A stretch of DNA of 64,000 nt from Akkermansiaceae bacterium. GTDB lineage: Bacteria; Verrucomicrobiota; Verrucomicrobiia; Verrucomicrobiales; Akkermansiaceae. The notes below the pieces were generated by a model, which ran no database searches, had not been told where the DNA came from, and saw nothing but the letters and a program-made list of their open reading frames with translations. This document shows positions 40,364-49,822 of the stretch, piece after piece (the first letter of the stretch is position 1; every line of letters begins with the position of its first letter). The position numbers and the translations under genes were made by a program. The stretch spans positions 1 to 64,000 of the forward strand of contig CAJIZY010000011.1 in the NCBI GenBank assembly GCA_905181965.1, given 5' to 3'.

Positions 40364-42159
40364 TCAATCCCCTGATTTCAAAACTTTAATAAAGGCATCT
40401 TGGGGGATGTTGACTTTTCCGAATGCTTTCATTTTGGCCTTACCTTTTTTCTGCTTCTCTAGGAGCTTACGCTTACGAGAGATGTCGCCACCGTAGCACT
40501 TGGCAGTAACGTTTTTGCGCATCGCTGAGATGGTTTCTCTTGCGATGATGTTTCCTCCGATGGCGGCCTGGATGGCGACAACAAACATCTGAGTAGGGAT
40601 AACTTCCTTAAGCTTGGCGGCTAGTTCCCGACCGCGATAAACGGCTTTGTCACGGTGAACAATGGTGCTGAAGGCTTCAACTGGATCACCGGCGATAAGC
40701 ATGTCCATTTTCACCATGTTGGCAGCGCGGTAGCCGGCGTGCTCGTAGTCCATGGAGCCGTAGCCTTTCGTCATGGATTTGAGGCGGTCGTTAAAGTCGA
40801 CAAGAATGTCTGCGAGTGGAACGACGGCGGTGAGGAGGACCCGGAATTCATCGATGGTCTCGGTGTTTTCTAATTCTCCGCGCTTCTCCATGATGAGTTG
40901 CATCGCGTCGCCAATGTAATCGCCGGGAAGCATGATGAAGATACGGACCATTGGTTCACGGATTTCCTCGATCGTTTGCGACTCTGGGAGATAGGAGGGA
41001 TTATCAACAATGAGCTCTTCCCCGTCGGTTTTGGTCACTTCGTAAATCACGCTAGGATAGGTGGAGATGACGTCCATATCGAACTCACGGCGAAGACGTT
41101 CCTGGATAATTTCCATGTGAAGGAGCCCGAGGAATCCGCAGCGGAAGCCAAAGCCTAGCGCGGTTGAAGATTCGGTCTGGAAGGTGAAGGCGGCGTCGTT
41201 GATCTGAAGTTTGCCCATGGCGACTTTGAGGGCCTCGTAGTCGGAGGTGTCGATGGGGTAGATGCCGGAGAAGACCATGGGGCGAATTTCTTTGAAATCC
41301 AGCGAGTGGTTCAGGGCAGGGCTTGTCTTTGTGTGTGATGGTGTCTCCGATTTTTACTTCAGCAGACGATTTCATGTTGGCGATGATGTAGCCAACGTCC
41401 CCAGTCTGGAGCTTTTCAGTCTTTGTCATCTTTGGAGTGAAGTGACCGACTTCCTTAATCTCGTAGTTGGTGGGAGTATGAAAGAGTTTGATTTTTTCGC
41501 CCTTCTTCATTTCACCGGAGACCACGCGGACATAGGAGATGACCCCTCGATAGGCATCATAAAGAGAGTCGAAGACCGAGGCGCGAAGAAGGCCGTCTGG
41601 GTTTTCTACGGGCGGAGGAACGAGCTCCACCACAGCCTCGAGGATATCTTCGATCCCAATCCCCTGTTTGGCGGAAGCAGGGATGGCGTGGTCACCAGGG
41701 ATGGCGAGGATTTCTTCAAGCTGAGTCCGGCATCGATCGACATCGGCAGCAGGAAGGTCGATCTTGTTAAGGACGGGCACAATCGCGAGATCCTGTTCCA
41801 TGGCGAGGTTTACATTAGCCATGGTTTGAGCCTCGACACCCTGCGCCGCATCAATGATGAGGATGGCGCCCTCGCAGGCGGCGAGTGAGCGGGAGACCTC
41901 GTAGGAAAAGTCAACGTGGCCAGGAGTATCGAGCAGATTGAGCTTGTAGGTCTTACCGTCCTTTGAATTGAAGACGATTGTGACCGGGTGGGATCGGAAC
42001 AGGACACCGAATCGGTCTCCATCGAATCGAGGTGTTGCGGCTGCAGCCATCTCAATAGCACAGCATTTGGGTTTCTTCCATGAGGCGATCGGACAGGGTC
42101 GTTTTGCCATGATCGATGTGGGCGATGATGGAGAAGTTACGGGTGAGTTCGACGGACAC
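40364..42159 (-). CDS. lepA: Elongation factor 4 (LepA), frameshifted with a damaged G2 region
   Basis: From GTG 42159: [20 protein letters not shown] (P-loop), then [28 protein letters not shown] and, after an indel near 41290, [20 protein letters not shown] and the LepA-specific C-terminus ([20 protein letters not shown]). Normal length overall. Between MEETQML and SHPVTIVFN (41985-42110) several indels occur, and the expected G2/switch I block ERERGITIK cannot be found in any frame; that interval is also several bases short. LepA binds ribosomes and acts in initiation or back-translocation. The damage may be local consensus error. Confidence 0.93.
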
Positions 42160-42373
42160 GGGAAGATTGTGGAGGGTGAAGAGCGAATAGTGAAGGACGA
42201 TTGCTACGCCAGACGAGGGCGGGGATAAGGGGTTTCAAGAAAAATGGAAGAATGGAGTGACGAAATGGTGGCATGTTTAGTCCTTCTTTAGCGCTTTTCT
42301 CCTCCTGTTTTATCTCTAACATGGCTTGATGAGAGATTCTTTCTTTAGTAGCGCTAGGGGTTATAGAGAGACC

Positions 42374-45300
42374 ATGAAAATCGTTAACCCTTTAAAAGCC
42401 GTTCCCGCAGCGCTTGTTTTTAGTTTGCCAGTAATAGCTGATGATGCAGTCGATTTGCCAGATGCCCCAAACTTGGTTTTATCCACCGTGGGCGCCCACC
42501 CAACTTTCAATGCACGGAATGATGGATTTGGGGGAAACTCGGATGTTTTGGATGCCACTTTTCTAATCGATGTCGATTTCATCGACAAGATTGAAGGGCA
42601 ACGGGAGACGATCTTCGAAACTGGAGCAGCTACAATTGGAACTTCCTTCGTTTATGAGGCGCCAAATACTCTTGTCGTCAGGAGTGTTGGGAATGGTGGA
42701 CTTGCGTTGGTGACAGCCAGTTATGCCCTTCCTCAGCCGGTGATCGACGGAGGGGAAGTTGAGGTTGGGTTCACGATAGATGTTGATGATGGCAATGGAT
42801 TACAGGCCTTATCGATTGTCGTCGATGGGGGAGTAGTTGAGACACAGGCCGGCACAACGGGTGGCGATTGGTCTGGGGGAGATGGGGCGCGTGTCGGAGC
42901 GGCCGGGGGAGTGACTGGCAATGGCGCAAATGGAACACTCCCATCATCTGCTTTCACCTCGGGCACTCTGAATCTCGCGAATGGTCTGCGTTTTTATGCC
43001 AACACACGTTGGATTCCGGTTGGGAATGATAGTGATAATGATGGATTGCCTGACTGGTGGGAGCAAATTTATACGCCCGGTGACCTTGACGAATTGACAA
43101 CCGGAGGGGACGCGGATGGCGATGGCTTGACTGATGATGCGGAATTTACAGCCGAAACAAATCCGATGTTAAACGATACCGATGAAGATGGGTTGACGGA
43201 TGGGATTGAGGCAAATCCGGCTGAGATTGGATATCTAGGGACCAATCCTCTAAAGGCAGATAGTGATGGCGATGGACGAAGCGATGGAGCGGAAGTTAAT
43301 GACGTGCCTACGAGTGATCCCTTAGATCGGGACTCGGACGATGATGGCGTTGTCGATGGGATTGAGGTCTTACAGGGGACTGATCCGAATGACGCGGCGA
43401 GCCGCTCCGACTTGGGAGAGTTTTTAGTCGCGTATTACTCATTGGACCGGCTTGGTGCGGGACTGGAAGCACCGGACGCTTTCGGGTTTCATCATTTAAC
43501 TGGATCGAACCTTGATCAGTCAGCTGTCGTGACGGGGAAGAATGGAAACGCGATCGTCTTTGACGCGGCAAAAAAGACGATGCTTGCTCGGACGAGTGGA
43601 GCGGACGATAGCTTGCCAGTTTCAAGGCATCCCGAGCATTCAATTGTCATGTGGGTGAATGTCAAAGGGACTGGCCAAAACAATCTCAGTCTTTTTTCAG
43701 AAGGTTCGCTGACCGAAAATACGAGTCGATATAATCTCGGGACACATAATACTGGAGCAAACGATAGTCTCGATCTTTACCTTCGAGCTTCCGATGGCTC
43801 GAGCCCTAATCACCAGTATTCCACATCAACCCCATTGGATGGAACGTGGCATCATATCGCTTGGGTAGTAGCCGGCGAGCAAGCAACTCTCTATGTCGAT
43901 GGGGTTGTAGATGCTTCTGATTTCACCTGGGTGGATCTTTATTCACCGGCAGTCAATGCCACTTCACTTGGCGGAATTCAGCGGTCATTGAAGTCTGAGT
44001 GGATGACTGGTAAGATTGATGAAGTTTCTTTTTGGAATCTTGCACTGACAGCGACAGACGTGGCTGCTCTTGCTTCCTCAAATAATGCGCTCGCAGTGAT
44101 TGATGATTTGGATCGTGACGGTTTGCCTGATGCCTGGGAAAGGAAATTTGGGTTGGATCCAAGTAATGCAGGTGACGCTGCGCTTGATGATGATAACGAC
44201 GATTTAAGTAATTTGCAGGAGTTTGTGGCGGGAACTAATCCAACCTCGCAGGATACCGATGGTGATGGATTAAATGACGGTGTCGAAACCGATGATGGGG
44301 TTTGGGTTTCGGCAGCCGCGACTGGAACGAGTCCTCGAAGTGTGGATACGGATCGTGATGGTCTAGATGATGCCGTGGAGGTTCCGAATCTGGCTTTTGA
44401 TCCAGATAACCCATTTGGTCAGCCCGGAAGTGATCCTTCTTTATTCGACACCGACGGTGATGGGATTTCAGACGGCTCGGAGGTGCTTGCGAATAGTAAT
44501 CCTGAGGATGCGGGATCTTCTCCGGTTGCCGAAGCTCTTGGGATTTGGCTGGCGGATGATGAAGCTTTGGGAACAGAGTTTGGAGGAGACGGCTGGGCGA
44601 TGGGTTCCGAGGAAGCTCCGGCAGGGGCAATTCTTGATCCAATCAATGCTCCTGAGGTGGTTAAAATCTCGGCAGCGGGGGCGGCGCAGACCGGCTTAAC
44701 ACAAGCGGTTGATTTTACGGCCAATGCCCAGTTTGGAGTGGCAGCGGAGCCAAATTCTCTCTTCGAGCTGTTTGGGAGCACCACGATAACGGGAGACGCA
44801 ACGATCGAAATGATTTTTAGCCCAGATTCAGATTTTGGAGGTCACCAGTATCTTTGGGAATCGGGAGGAACCGGTGATGGGCAGGGGATCGTAATCGTCG
44901 ACACCATGCTCTATCTGGGCGTGAATGATTCCAATGGTGCTCCTTACGGAGGTGCTGTGGTAGGAGTCGATTTGGCCCCGCTGTATGCTCCATCAGGTTT
45001 TAGCCCGGATGATTATCTTGTTCTTCGCGCGGTCTTCCAATCCGGTAAAAAGGTGACTCTAGGGGTGACTCATTTGGGGACCGGCCTCTCAGCTGTCGCG
45101 TCAGATGAATGGAGTGGGAATAGTTGGGACGGGGGTGATATTATGGGAATGGGGCGTTGGTCTGGCGGTCGCGGGGGTGACCGGAATCAGCAACTCTCGA
45201 CGTTGCCAGGAGCGACGACGGCATGGCCTGGCTTCGAAGGGCAGATCGCCAAGTTTAGTCTCTTTGCGGTGCCGCTTCCGGCCACAAATTCATCAGTGAT

Positions 45301-45535
45301 AACGAGTGCGCTCGAAATCACAAATATCATTTACGATGAGGATTCGGACCGAATCACACTGACTTGGAATACTAAATCAGGAAAAGTTTATGGGGTCTAT
45401 GCCTCGCCTGACGGACAAGACTGGGCCACTGAAATCGATGACAGCGTGACCTCCGATGGAGACACTGCAACCTTCACCTTTGGTAATCCTACACCGGGTC
45501 TTGAGCGCCAATTCTTTCGGGTCGTGGAGTTTTAA
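42374..45535 (+). CDS. Large secreted protein with TSP type-3 calcium repeats and LamG domains
   Basis: 1053 residues after the start at ATG 42374, whose signal peptide ends ALVFSLPVIADD. The first 220 residues are beta-rich. A run of DxDxDGxxD repeats follows (DSDNDGLPDWWE, DADGDGLTDDAE, DTDEDGLTDGIE, DSDGDGRSDGAE), then a LamG-like domain (MWVNVKGTGQ to TWHHIAWVVAGEQATLYVDG), a second repeat run (DLDRDGLPDAWE, DTDGDGLNDGVE) and another LamG-like region near 44780-45250. The C-terminus is the recurring FN3-like module ending FFRVVEF. A calcium-stabilised cell-surface adhesin or glycan-binding protein is likely. Intact frame. Confidence 0.8.
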   Translation: MKIVNPLKAVPAALVFSLPVIADDAVDLPDAPNLVLSTVGAHPTFNARNDGFGGNSDVLDATFLIDVDFIDKIEGQRETIFETGAATIGTSFVYEAPNTLVVRSVGNGGLALVTASYALPQPVIDGGEVEVGFTIDVDDGNGLQALSIVVDGGVVETQAGTTGGDWSGGDGARVGAAGGVTGNGANGTLPSSAFTSGTLNLANGLRFYANTRWIPVGNDSDNDGLPDWWEQIYTPGDLDELTTGGDADGDGLTDDAEFTAETNPMLNDTDEDGLTDGIEANPAEIGYLGTNPLKADSDGDGRSDGAEVNDVPTSDPLDRDSDDDGVVDGIEVLQGTDPNDAASRSDLGEFLVAYYSLDRLGAGLEAPDAFGFHHLTGSNLDQSAVVTGKNGNAIVFDAAKKTMLARTSGADDSLPVSRHPEHSIVMWVNVKGTGQNNLSLFSEGSLTENTSRYNLGTHNTGANDSLDLYLRASDGSSPNHQYSTSTPLDGTWHHIAWVVAGEQATLYVDGVVDASDFTWVDLYSPAVNATSLGGIQRSLKSEWMTGKIDEVSFWNLALTATDVAALASSNNALAVIDDLDRDGLPDAWERKFGLDPSNAGDAALDDDNDDLSNLQEFVAGTNPTSQDTDGDGLNDGVETDDGVWVSAAATGTSPRSVDTDRDGLDDAVEVPNLAFDPDNPFGQPGSDPSLFDTDGDGISDGSEVLANSNPEDAGSSPVAEALGIWLADDEALGTEFGGDGWAMGSEEAPAGAILDPINAPEVVKISAAGAAQTGLTQAVDFTANAQFGVAAEPNSLFELFGSTTITGDATIEMIFSPDSDFGGHQYLWESGGTGDGQGIVIVDTMLYLGVNDSNGAPYGGAVVGVDLAPLYAPSGFSPDDYLVLRAVFQSGKKVTLGVTHLGTGLSAVASDEWSGNSWDGGDIMGMGRWSGGRGGDRNQQLSTLPGATTAWPGFEGQIAKFSLFAVPLPATNSSVITSALEITNIIYDEDSDRITLTWNTKSGKVYGVYASPDGQDWATEIDDSVTSDGDTATFTFGNPTPGLERQFFRVVEF

Positions 45536-45558
45536 GGTTGCTAGAAGCACGAGGCCGA

Positions 45559-45580
45559 GCGCGGGAGCAATCTCCCGCGC
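45559..45580. terminator. GC-rich hairpin between convergent genes
   Basis: GCGCGGGAG (45559-45567) pairs perfectly with CTCCCGCGC (45572-45580) around CAAT. No strong T-run follows on either strand, so it may act as a stability element for both mRNAs. Confidence 0.5.
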
Positions 45581-45586
45581 GGCAGA

Positions 45587-47044
45587 TTAATAATCCATGG
45601 GAATGGGATCGGTTGGAAGGACTTCATTACCTTCCCAGATCACTTCCTTAGTCTTGGCATCGTAGGTTAAAATGCGAGAGCGACTTCCGGGAGCGGGCTT
45701 ACGGCTGACTTTAGGAATCCACTTTTTATGCTCGGCAATGACTTTTGCGTAACCGGGCTTCCCGATCAGGTTTACCCATTCGTTTGGATCCTTTTCCATG
45801 TCATATAGTTCCTCGCTGCCGTCTGCGTATTGGATGTAGCGCCAGTTCTCCGAGCGGACACCATGGTTGTCGTGGTTATGTGTTGTGATGGCCGGGCGCT
45901 CGCGTTTGGCTTTGGCGTCTTTGAGCTGGGGCATGAGGCTGAGGCCCTCGAGATGGTCAGGCTTTGTTACTCCGATGAGTTCGGAAAGCGTGGGGTAAAT
46001 ATCGAGCAGCTCGGCAGGCTGGCTCGAAACACCTTTGGCAATTCCGGGTCCAGTGAAAATGAGAGGAACCCGGGTGCCGTCATCCCAAAGGGTGTTTTTA
46101 CCGGTGATTCCTTTTTCGCCGATGTGCCAGCCGTGGTCTGACCAGAGAACGACGACCGTGTTCTCGGCGAAACCATTGCGCTCTAGTGCTTCCATGAGCT
46201 TCCCAATTTGAGCATCCACAAAGGTGGTGCAGGCGAGGTAACTCCGGGTGAGGTTCATCCATTCGTTGTGTTCTTCGAGCCAACGGAGACGGGGCTCCGG
46301 AAGCGACCAATGCAGATACCAAGAGAAGCGGGGGGTGTCTTTGCGATCGTCGCGTTTGATTTGAGCCAGCTGAGTTTTGTCCTCGGGATGCATGTCGAAC
46401 CACTTCTCGGTTGCGAAGCAGGGAACGTGTGGGAGAAAAAATCCGGCTGAGAGAAAAAATGGACCTTTGGGTTTTGAATCCAAAGTTTTGACGGCCCATT
46501 CGGCGATCTTGTAGTCGCCCTTATCCTTGTCTTGGTGCGGAAAAAGGCCCCAGTCGACAAGCTTCATTTTGCTGGGAGTATCGATGAGCTTTTTCTTAGG
46601 GAAGGGAGCTCCAGTGGCGCCGGGCCCAAGGTGGTCGAATTCAGAATCCCCCTTTTTTCTGCCATAATTACCATGATAGATTTTTCCGGCCGAATAGGTG
46701 GTGTAGCCGTTTGCTTTGAGATGTTGTGGGAGGGCGGCTAGGTCTTTATAGGGATCCAAATTTCGAAACCAGGGTGCGAGTCCGTAGATACCAGTGGTAT
46801 CAGGGCGGAGGCCCATCATGAGGCTGGCACGCGAGGAGTTACAAAGGGGTGACTGACAGTGGGCGTTCGTAAAAAGAGTGCCCTGAGAAGCCAGTTTATC
46901 GATATTGGGAGTCTTTGCATTTGGATGTCCGCCGAGGCAGCCAATCCAATCGTTTTGATCATCGATCGCGATGAAAAGGATGTTGGGCTTCTCAGCGGCG
47001 AGGGAGGTGAGAGAGACAAAGAGGGTCAAAAAAGCGATGCGCAT
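45587..47044 (-). CDS. Secreted sulfatase (iduronate-2-sulfatase/choline-sulfatase type)
   Basis: 485 residues with signal peptide MRIAFLTLFVSLTSLAA. NILFIAIDDQNDW supplies the first Asp pair of the calcium site. The active-site loop is SPLCNSSRASLMMG with Cys68, the residue oxidised to formylglycine; the motif reads C-N-S-S-R where C-x-P-S-R is canonical. SAGKIYHGNYG, LSAGFFLPHVPC and VVLWSDHGWHIGEKG give the remaining metal and substrate residues. The enzyme would remove sulfate esters from polysaccharides in the periplasm. An FGE maturase is required and must be encoded elsewhere. Confidence 0.9.
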   Translation of the reverse strand: MRIAFLTLFVSLTSLAAEKPNILFIAIDDQNDWIGCLGGHPNAKTPNIDKLASQGTLFTNAHCQSPLCNSSRASLMMGLRPDTTGIYGLAPWFRNLDPYKDLAALPQHLKANGYTTYSAGKIYHGNYGRKKGDSEFDHLGPGATGAPFPKKKLIDTPSKMKLVDWGLFPHQDKDKGDYKIAEWAVKTLDSKPKGPFFLSAGFFLPHVPCFATEKWFDMHPEDKTQLAQIKRDDRKDTPRFSWYLHWSLPEPRLRWLEEHNEWMNLTRSYLACTTFVDAQIGKLMEALERNGFAENTVVVLWSDHGWHIGEKGITGKNTLWDDGTRVPLIFTGPGIAKGVSSQPAELLDIYPTLSELIGVTKPDHLEGLSLMPQLKDAKAKRERPAITTHNHDNHGVRSENWRYIQYADGSEELYDMEKDPNEWVNLIGKPGYAKVIAEHKKWIPKVSRKPAPGSRSRILTYDAKTKEVIWEGNEVLPTDPIPMDY

Positions 47045-47047
47045 GCC

Positions 47048-47461
47048 CTACTTTAAGTAGACTTCGGCAGTGAAGTCGACCCGCGAACTCATTTCAGCCT
47101 CGCGAATGCGATGGTTCTGAATCACACCCGGACGTCTTTTTTCCCATTCGTCGACCTGCTTAAGCCATTCGTCAAGGGAGCCGGTTGGGCCACTGAGAGT
47201 GAGAATGACGTCGATAAATTGTTGGTCCTCGGAGGGGTCGATGTGTGCGTGACGGACGTCGATTTCTTTCGGGACATCGGGAAGTTGACAAGCTGTGGTG
47301 ATCTGAGCGGCGACAGCGCGGAGGCCTTCCTTTTTCTGGTATCGGTGGAAGAGGAGCATGGCGACCACGGTGGCGAGAATCACCGTAAGGTAGGTCAGGA
47401 CTTGGCGAAGGCGGCGAATGGACATATTGGGGAACGACTTGCCGAAAGGTAGAGCTCGCAT
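47048..47461 (-). CDS. Single-pass membrane protein of unknown function
   Basis: 137 residues. One hydrophobic helix (LTYLTVILATVVAMLLF, about 22-38) with basic residues before it suggests an N-in anchor and an extracytoplasmic domain of about 95 residues. That part has DEWLKQVDEWEKRRPGVIQ and ends in MSSRVDFTAEVYLK. No family recognised. It lies 3 bases upstream of the sulfatase on the same strand and may be cotranscribed with it. ATG 47425 (MSIRRLR) is a possible later start. Confidence 0.6.
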   Translation of the reverse strand: MRALPFGKSFPNMSIRRLRQVLTYLTVILATVVAMLLFHRYQKKEGLRAVAAQITTACQLPDVPKEIDVRHAHIDPSEDQQFIDVILTLSGPTGSLDEWLKQVDEWEKRRPGVIQNHRIREAEMSSRVDFTAEVYLK

Positions 47462-47473
47462 TACATCTCTTCA

Positions 47474-48655
47474 ATGATCTATCTCGATAACCACGCGACG
47501 ACGGCGGTGCATCCTGAAGTGCTGGAGGCGATGATGCCCTTTTTGACGGAGCATTTCCATAACCCTTCAAGTGGGTATCGGGCCAGCCGGATCGTGAAGA
47601 ATGCCATCGCAGAAGCTCGTGGGCAGGTCGCGGAATTGATAGGAGCGAAAGAAGAGGAAGTCATTTTTACGGGTTGCGGAACGGAGTCGAACAATATGGT
47701 CTTAAAGTCATTGGCGCGGATTTATGGTCGTAAGACCTCGCGAGTGATCACAGGTGAGATCGAACACAGCGCCGTTCTACGGCCTTGTCAGGCGATGGAA
47801 GACGTGGGCTTTGAGGTTCATCGTTGCGGGGTAGATGGTGAAGGAAGGTTGCGTCTTAATGAGTTTCGCGAAGCGTGTGAGGGAGCTCAGACTGGCTTCT
47901 CTAGCATCATGTGGGCGAACAATGAGACCGGTGTGATTCAGCCGGTGGGTGAGGCCTGTGAGATCGCAAAAGAGAACGGAATTGCCTTTCACACGGATGC
48001 AATTCAGGCGGTGGGAAAGACAACGGTCAACGTCCGTGAGATCCCGGTGGATTTTCTGAGTATCAGTGGGCACAAATTTCATGCGCCGAAGGGCATTGGT
48101 GCGCTCTACCTCCGCGAAGGTGTTCGTTTTGAACCTTTGATCCGTGGAGGCGGGCAGGAGTTTGGGCATCGTAGCGGAACCGAGAATGTGGCTTACGTTG
48201 CGGGTTTGGGAAAAGCGGCAGCCATCATGAAAGCAGCCTTGGAGAAAGACCAGCATGCCGAGATAGCGGCGAATCGTGATCATCTCGAAAAACGTCTTTC
48301 TGAAGAAATTGAGGGCGTGACTTTGAATGGCTCTCGTGAGCATCGGGTGCCGACCTGTGCCCATGTTTCTTTTGAAGAATGCGAGGGTGCAGGGTTACTC
48401 ATCTTGCTGGATGAAGCGGGAGTGCAGGTTTCGACTGGTAGCGCCTGCATGACCGGGAAGCAACAGCCCAGTCATGTCCAGAAAGCGATGGGGATTTCAG
48501 ACGAGCAGGCAAAGAGTAGTTTGCGAATTTCGTTCTCAAGTTTTACGACGCGCGATGACACCAATGAAGCAGTGGAGCGGATTAAAATGGCTGTGAAGAA
48601 ATTACGGCAAGTTCAGGGTGGCAGCGGAGTAGGGCCTGTTGTCGTTTATTCCTAA
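47474..48655 (+). CDS. Cysteine desulfurase, NifS/IscS-like
   Basis: 393 residues of the class V aminotransferase fold. MIYLDNHATTAVHPEV is the family start. GEIEHSAV has His98, ANNETGVIQPV follows, and SISGHKFHAPKGIGALY holds Lys201, the PLP lysine. Cys325 lies in STGSACMTGKQQPSHV, on the long loop that forms the persulfide in group I enzymes. The product supplies sulfur for iron-sulfur clusters or thiolation; a selenocysteine-related use is only hinted at by selB 1.2 kb downstream. Divergent from the membrane protein gene with only 12 bases between coding regions. Confidence 0.93.
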   Translation: MIYLDNHATTAVHPEVLEAMMPFLTEHFHNPSSGYRASRIVKNAIAEARGQVAELIGAKEEEVIFTGCGTESNNMVLKSLARIYGRKTSRVITGEIEHSAVLRPCQAMEDVGFEVHRCGVDGEGRLRLNEFREACEGAQTGFSSIMWANNETGVIQPVGEACEIAKENGIAFHTDAIQAVGKTTVNVREIPVDFLSISGHKFHAPKGIGALYLREGVRFEPLIRGGGQEFGHRSGTENVAYVAGLGKAAAIMKAALEKDQHAEIAANRDHLEKRLSEEIEGVTLNGSREHRVPTCAHVSFEECEGAGLLILLDEAGVQVSTGSACMTGKQQPSHVQKAMGISDEQAKSSLRISFSSFTTRDDTNEAVERIKMAVKKLRQVQGGSGVGPVVVYS

Positions 48656-48838
48656 ATCCTTGTCGGAAGAAGCCGAGCCGTTTTTCGAGCTGCTTTGGTT
48701 TGTAAATGTGGACTGGTTTGTTCTCCAGAGCGCTGCTAGCGCTCATACGCGCAATCGAAGTTTCTGGAAAAGTCGTTGGCGGTTTGCCAATTGATCTCAC
48801 TTGAAATAGGATCCGTTTCGAATCATTCTTGGCGCAAG

Positions 48839-49540
48839 ATGATGATCAAAATTATTCCCCGCTCTGTTACTTTCGCTGGTCTGTTGTGTTCTTCCGTGGC
48901 TTTAGCCGATAAAGAGCAAGCAATCTCACTTTTTAACGGCAAGGACCTAAAGGGCTGGCACACTGATGTTCCTGCCGCTGATAATAATCCCGATGTAAAG
49001 CCCAGCTTTATCGTGCGGGACGGCTTGTTGGTGAGTCTTGGCAAGCCAGGGGGGCATTTAATCACCGATAAGAAGCATGCGAATTTTCGTATCGAGCTCG
49101 AGTATCGCTTCGTGAATAAACCTGGGAATTGTGGCGTTCTCGTTCATGCTTCTACCCCGCGTGCCCTTTATAAAATGTTTCCGGCCTCCATCGAAGTCCA
49201 GATGAACAGCGGACACGCTGGCGATTTTTGGTGTATTGCCGAGAATATCGAGGTGCCGAATATGGAGAAGCGTCGGCCGAAGGGAAAGAATCAGAAATGG
49301 GGTGGTCAGCAAGGCGATGCGCGCCGTATCCTCAACTTGACGGATAATTCAGAGAAACCGGTGGGCGAATGGAATAAGATGATTATCGAGTGCCCCGGCG
49401 ACGAGATTAAAGTTTGGGTCAATGGTGATATGGTGAACCACGGCAAGAATTGTACGGTTCAAAAAGGACAGATTGCGCTGCAGGCCGAAGGGGTGGAAGT
49501 TGAATTCAAAGGGTTAACTCTCACCAAGCTCAAGAAGTAA
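48839..49540 (+). CDS. DUF1080 (3-keto-disaccharide hydrolase-like) secreted protein
   Basis: 233 residues. A signal peptide (IKIIPRSVTFAGLLCSSVALA) precedes the family start ISLFNGKDLKGWHTDVPA. FRIELEYRFVNKPGNCGVLV, SIEVQMNSGHAGDFWCI, GEWNKMIIECPGDEIKVWVN and the ending VEFKGLTLTKLKK follow the DUF1080 sandwich order. The family is very common in Planctomycetes and Verrucomicrobia and includes 3-keto-glycoside lyases or hydrolases. Likely periplasmic and linked to sugar breakdown. Start at ATG 48839, with an adjacent ATG at 48842. Confidence 0.88.
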   Translation: MMIKIIPRSVTFAGLLCSSVALADKEQAISLFNGKDLKGWHTDVPAADNNPDVKPSFIVRDGLLVSLGKPGGHLITDKKHANFRIELEYRFVNKPGNCGVLVHASTPRALYKMFPASIEVQMNSGHAGDFWCIAENIEVPNMEKRRPKGKNQKWGGQQGDARRILNLTDNSEKPVGEWNKMIIECPGDEIKVWVNGDMVNHGKNCTVQKGQIALQAEGVEVEFKGLTLTKLKK

Positions 49541-49595
49541 GATTCTTAGTCGCTCGCTTCTTGCTTCTGGAACGTAGCTATCCAAACTTCAAAGC

Positions 49596-49817
49596 GTGCC
49601 TAGCGAACCTATCATCACGACCGGCGAGGTCCTACTTGTCTACAGCGACCGCGCCTATCAGGTCAGCTTGCCGAATGGTAAGAAGGTGATTGCGCATCCG
49701 GCTAAGGCGCTCGAATCGCAAAAAGATAAAATTGTCCCGGGCGCGAAGGTCACGCTGGAAATGACTCCTTTTGATTTCGAAAAAGCCCGCATCGCTGAAA
49801 TTGCTCCTCCTTCCTGA
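49596..49817 (+). CDS. IF-1-like S1/OB-fold protein
   Basis: 73 residues from GTG 49596. GEVLLVYSDRAYQVSLPNGK, VIAHPAKALESQKDKIVPGA and KVTLEMTPFDFEKARI follow bacterial translation initiation factor IF-1 (GTVxExLPNAxFxVxLxNGxxVxAH, then PGDKVxVExSPYDLxxGRI). It differs at many IF-1 positions, including the loss of the Leu-Pro-Asn stretch and of the final basic RITYR motif, so it may be a paralogue rather than the main InfA. It ends 5 bases before selB, suggesting cotranscription and a translation-related role. Confidence 0.7.
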   Translation: MPSEPIITTGEVLLVYSDRAYQVSLPNGKKVIAHPAKALESQKDKIVPGAKVTLEMTPFDFEKARIAEIAPPS

Positions 49818-49822
49818 AAATC

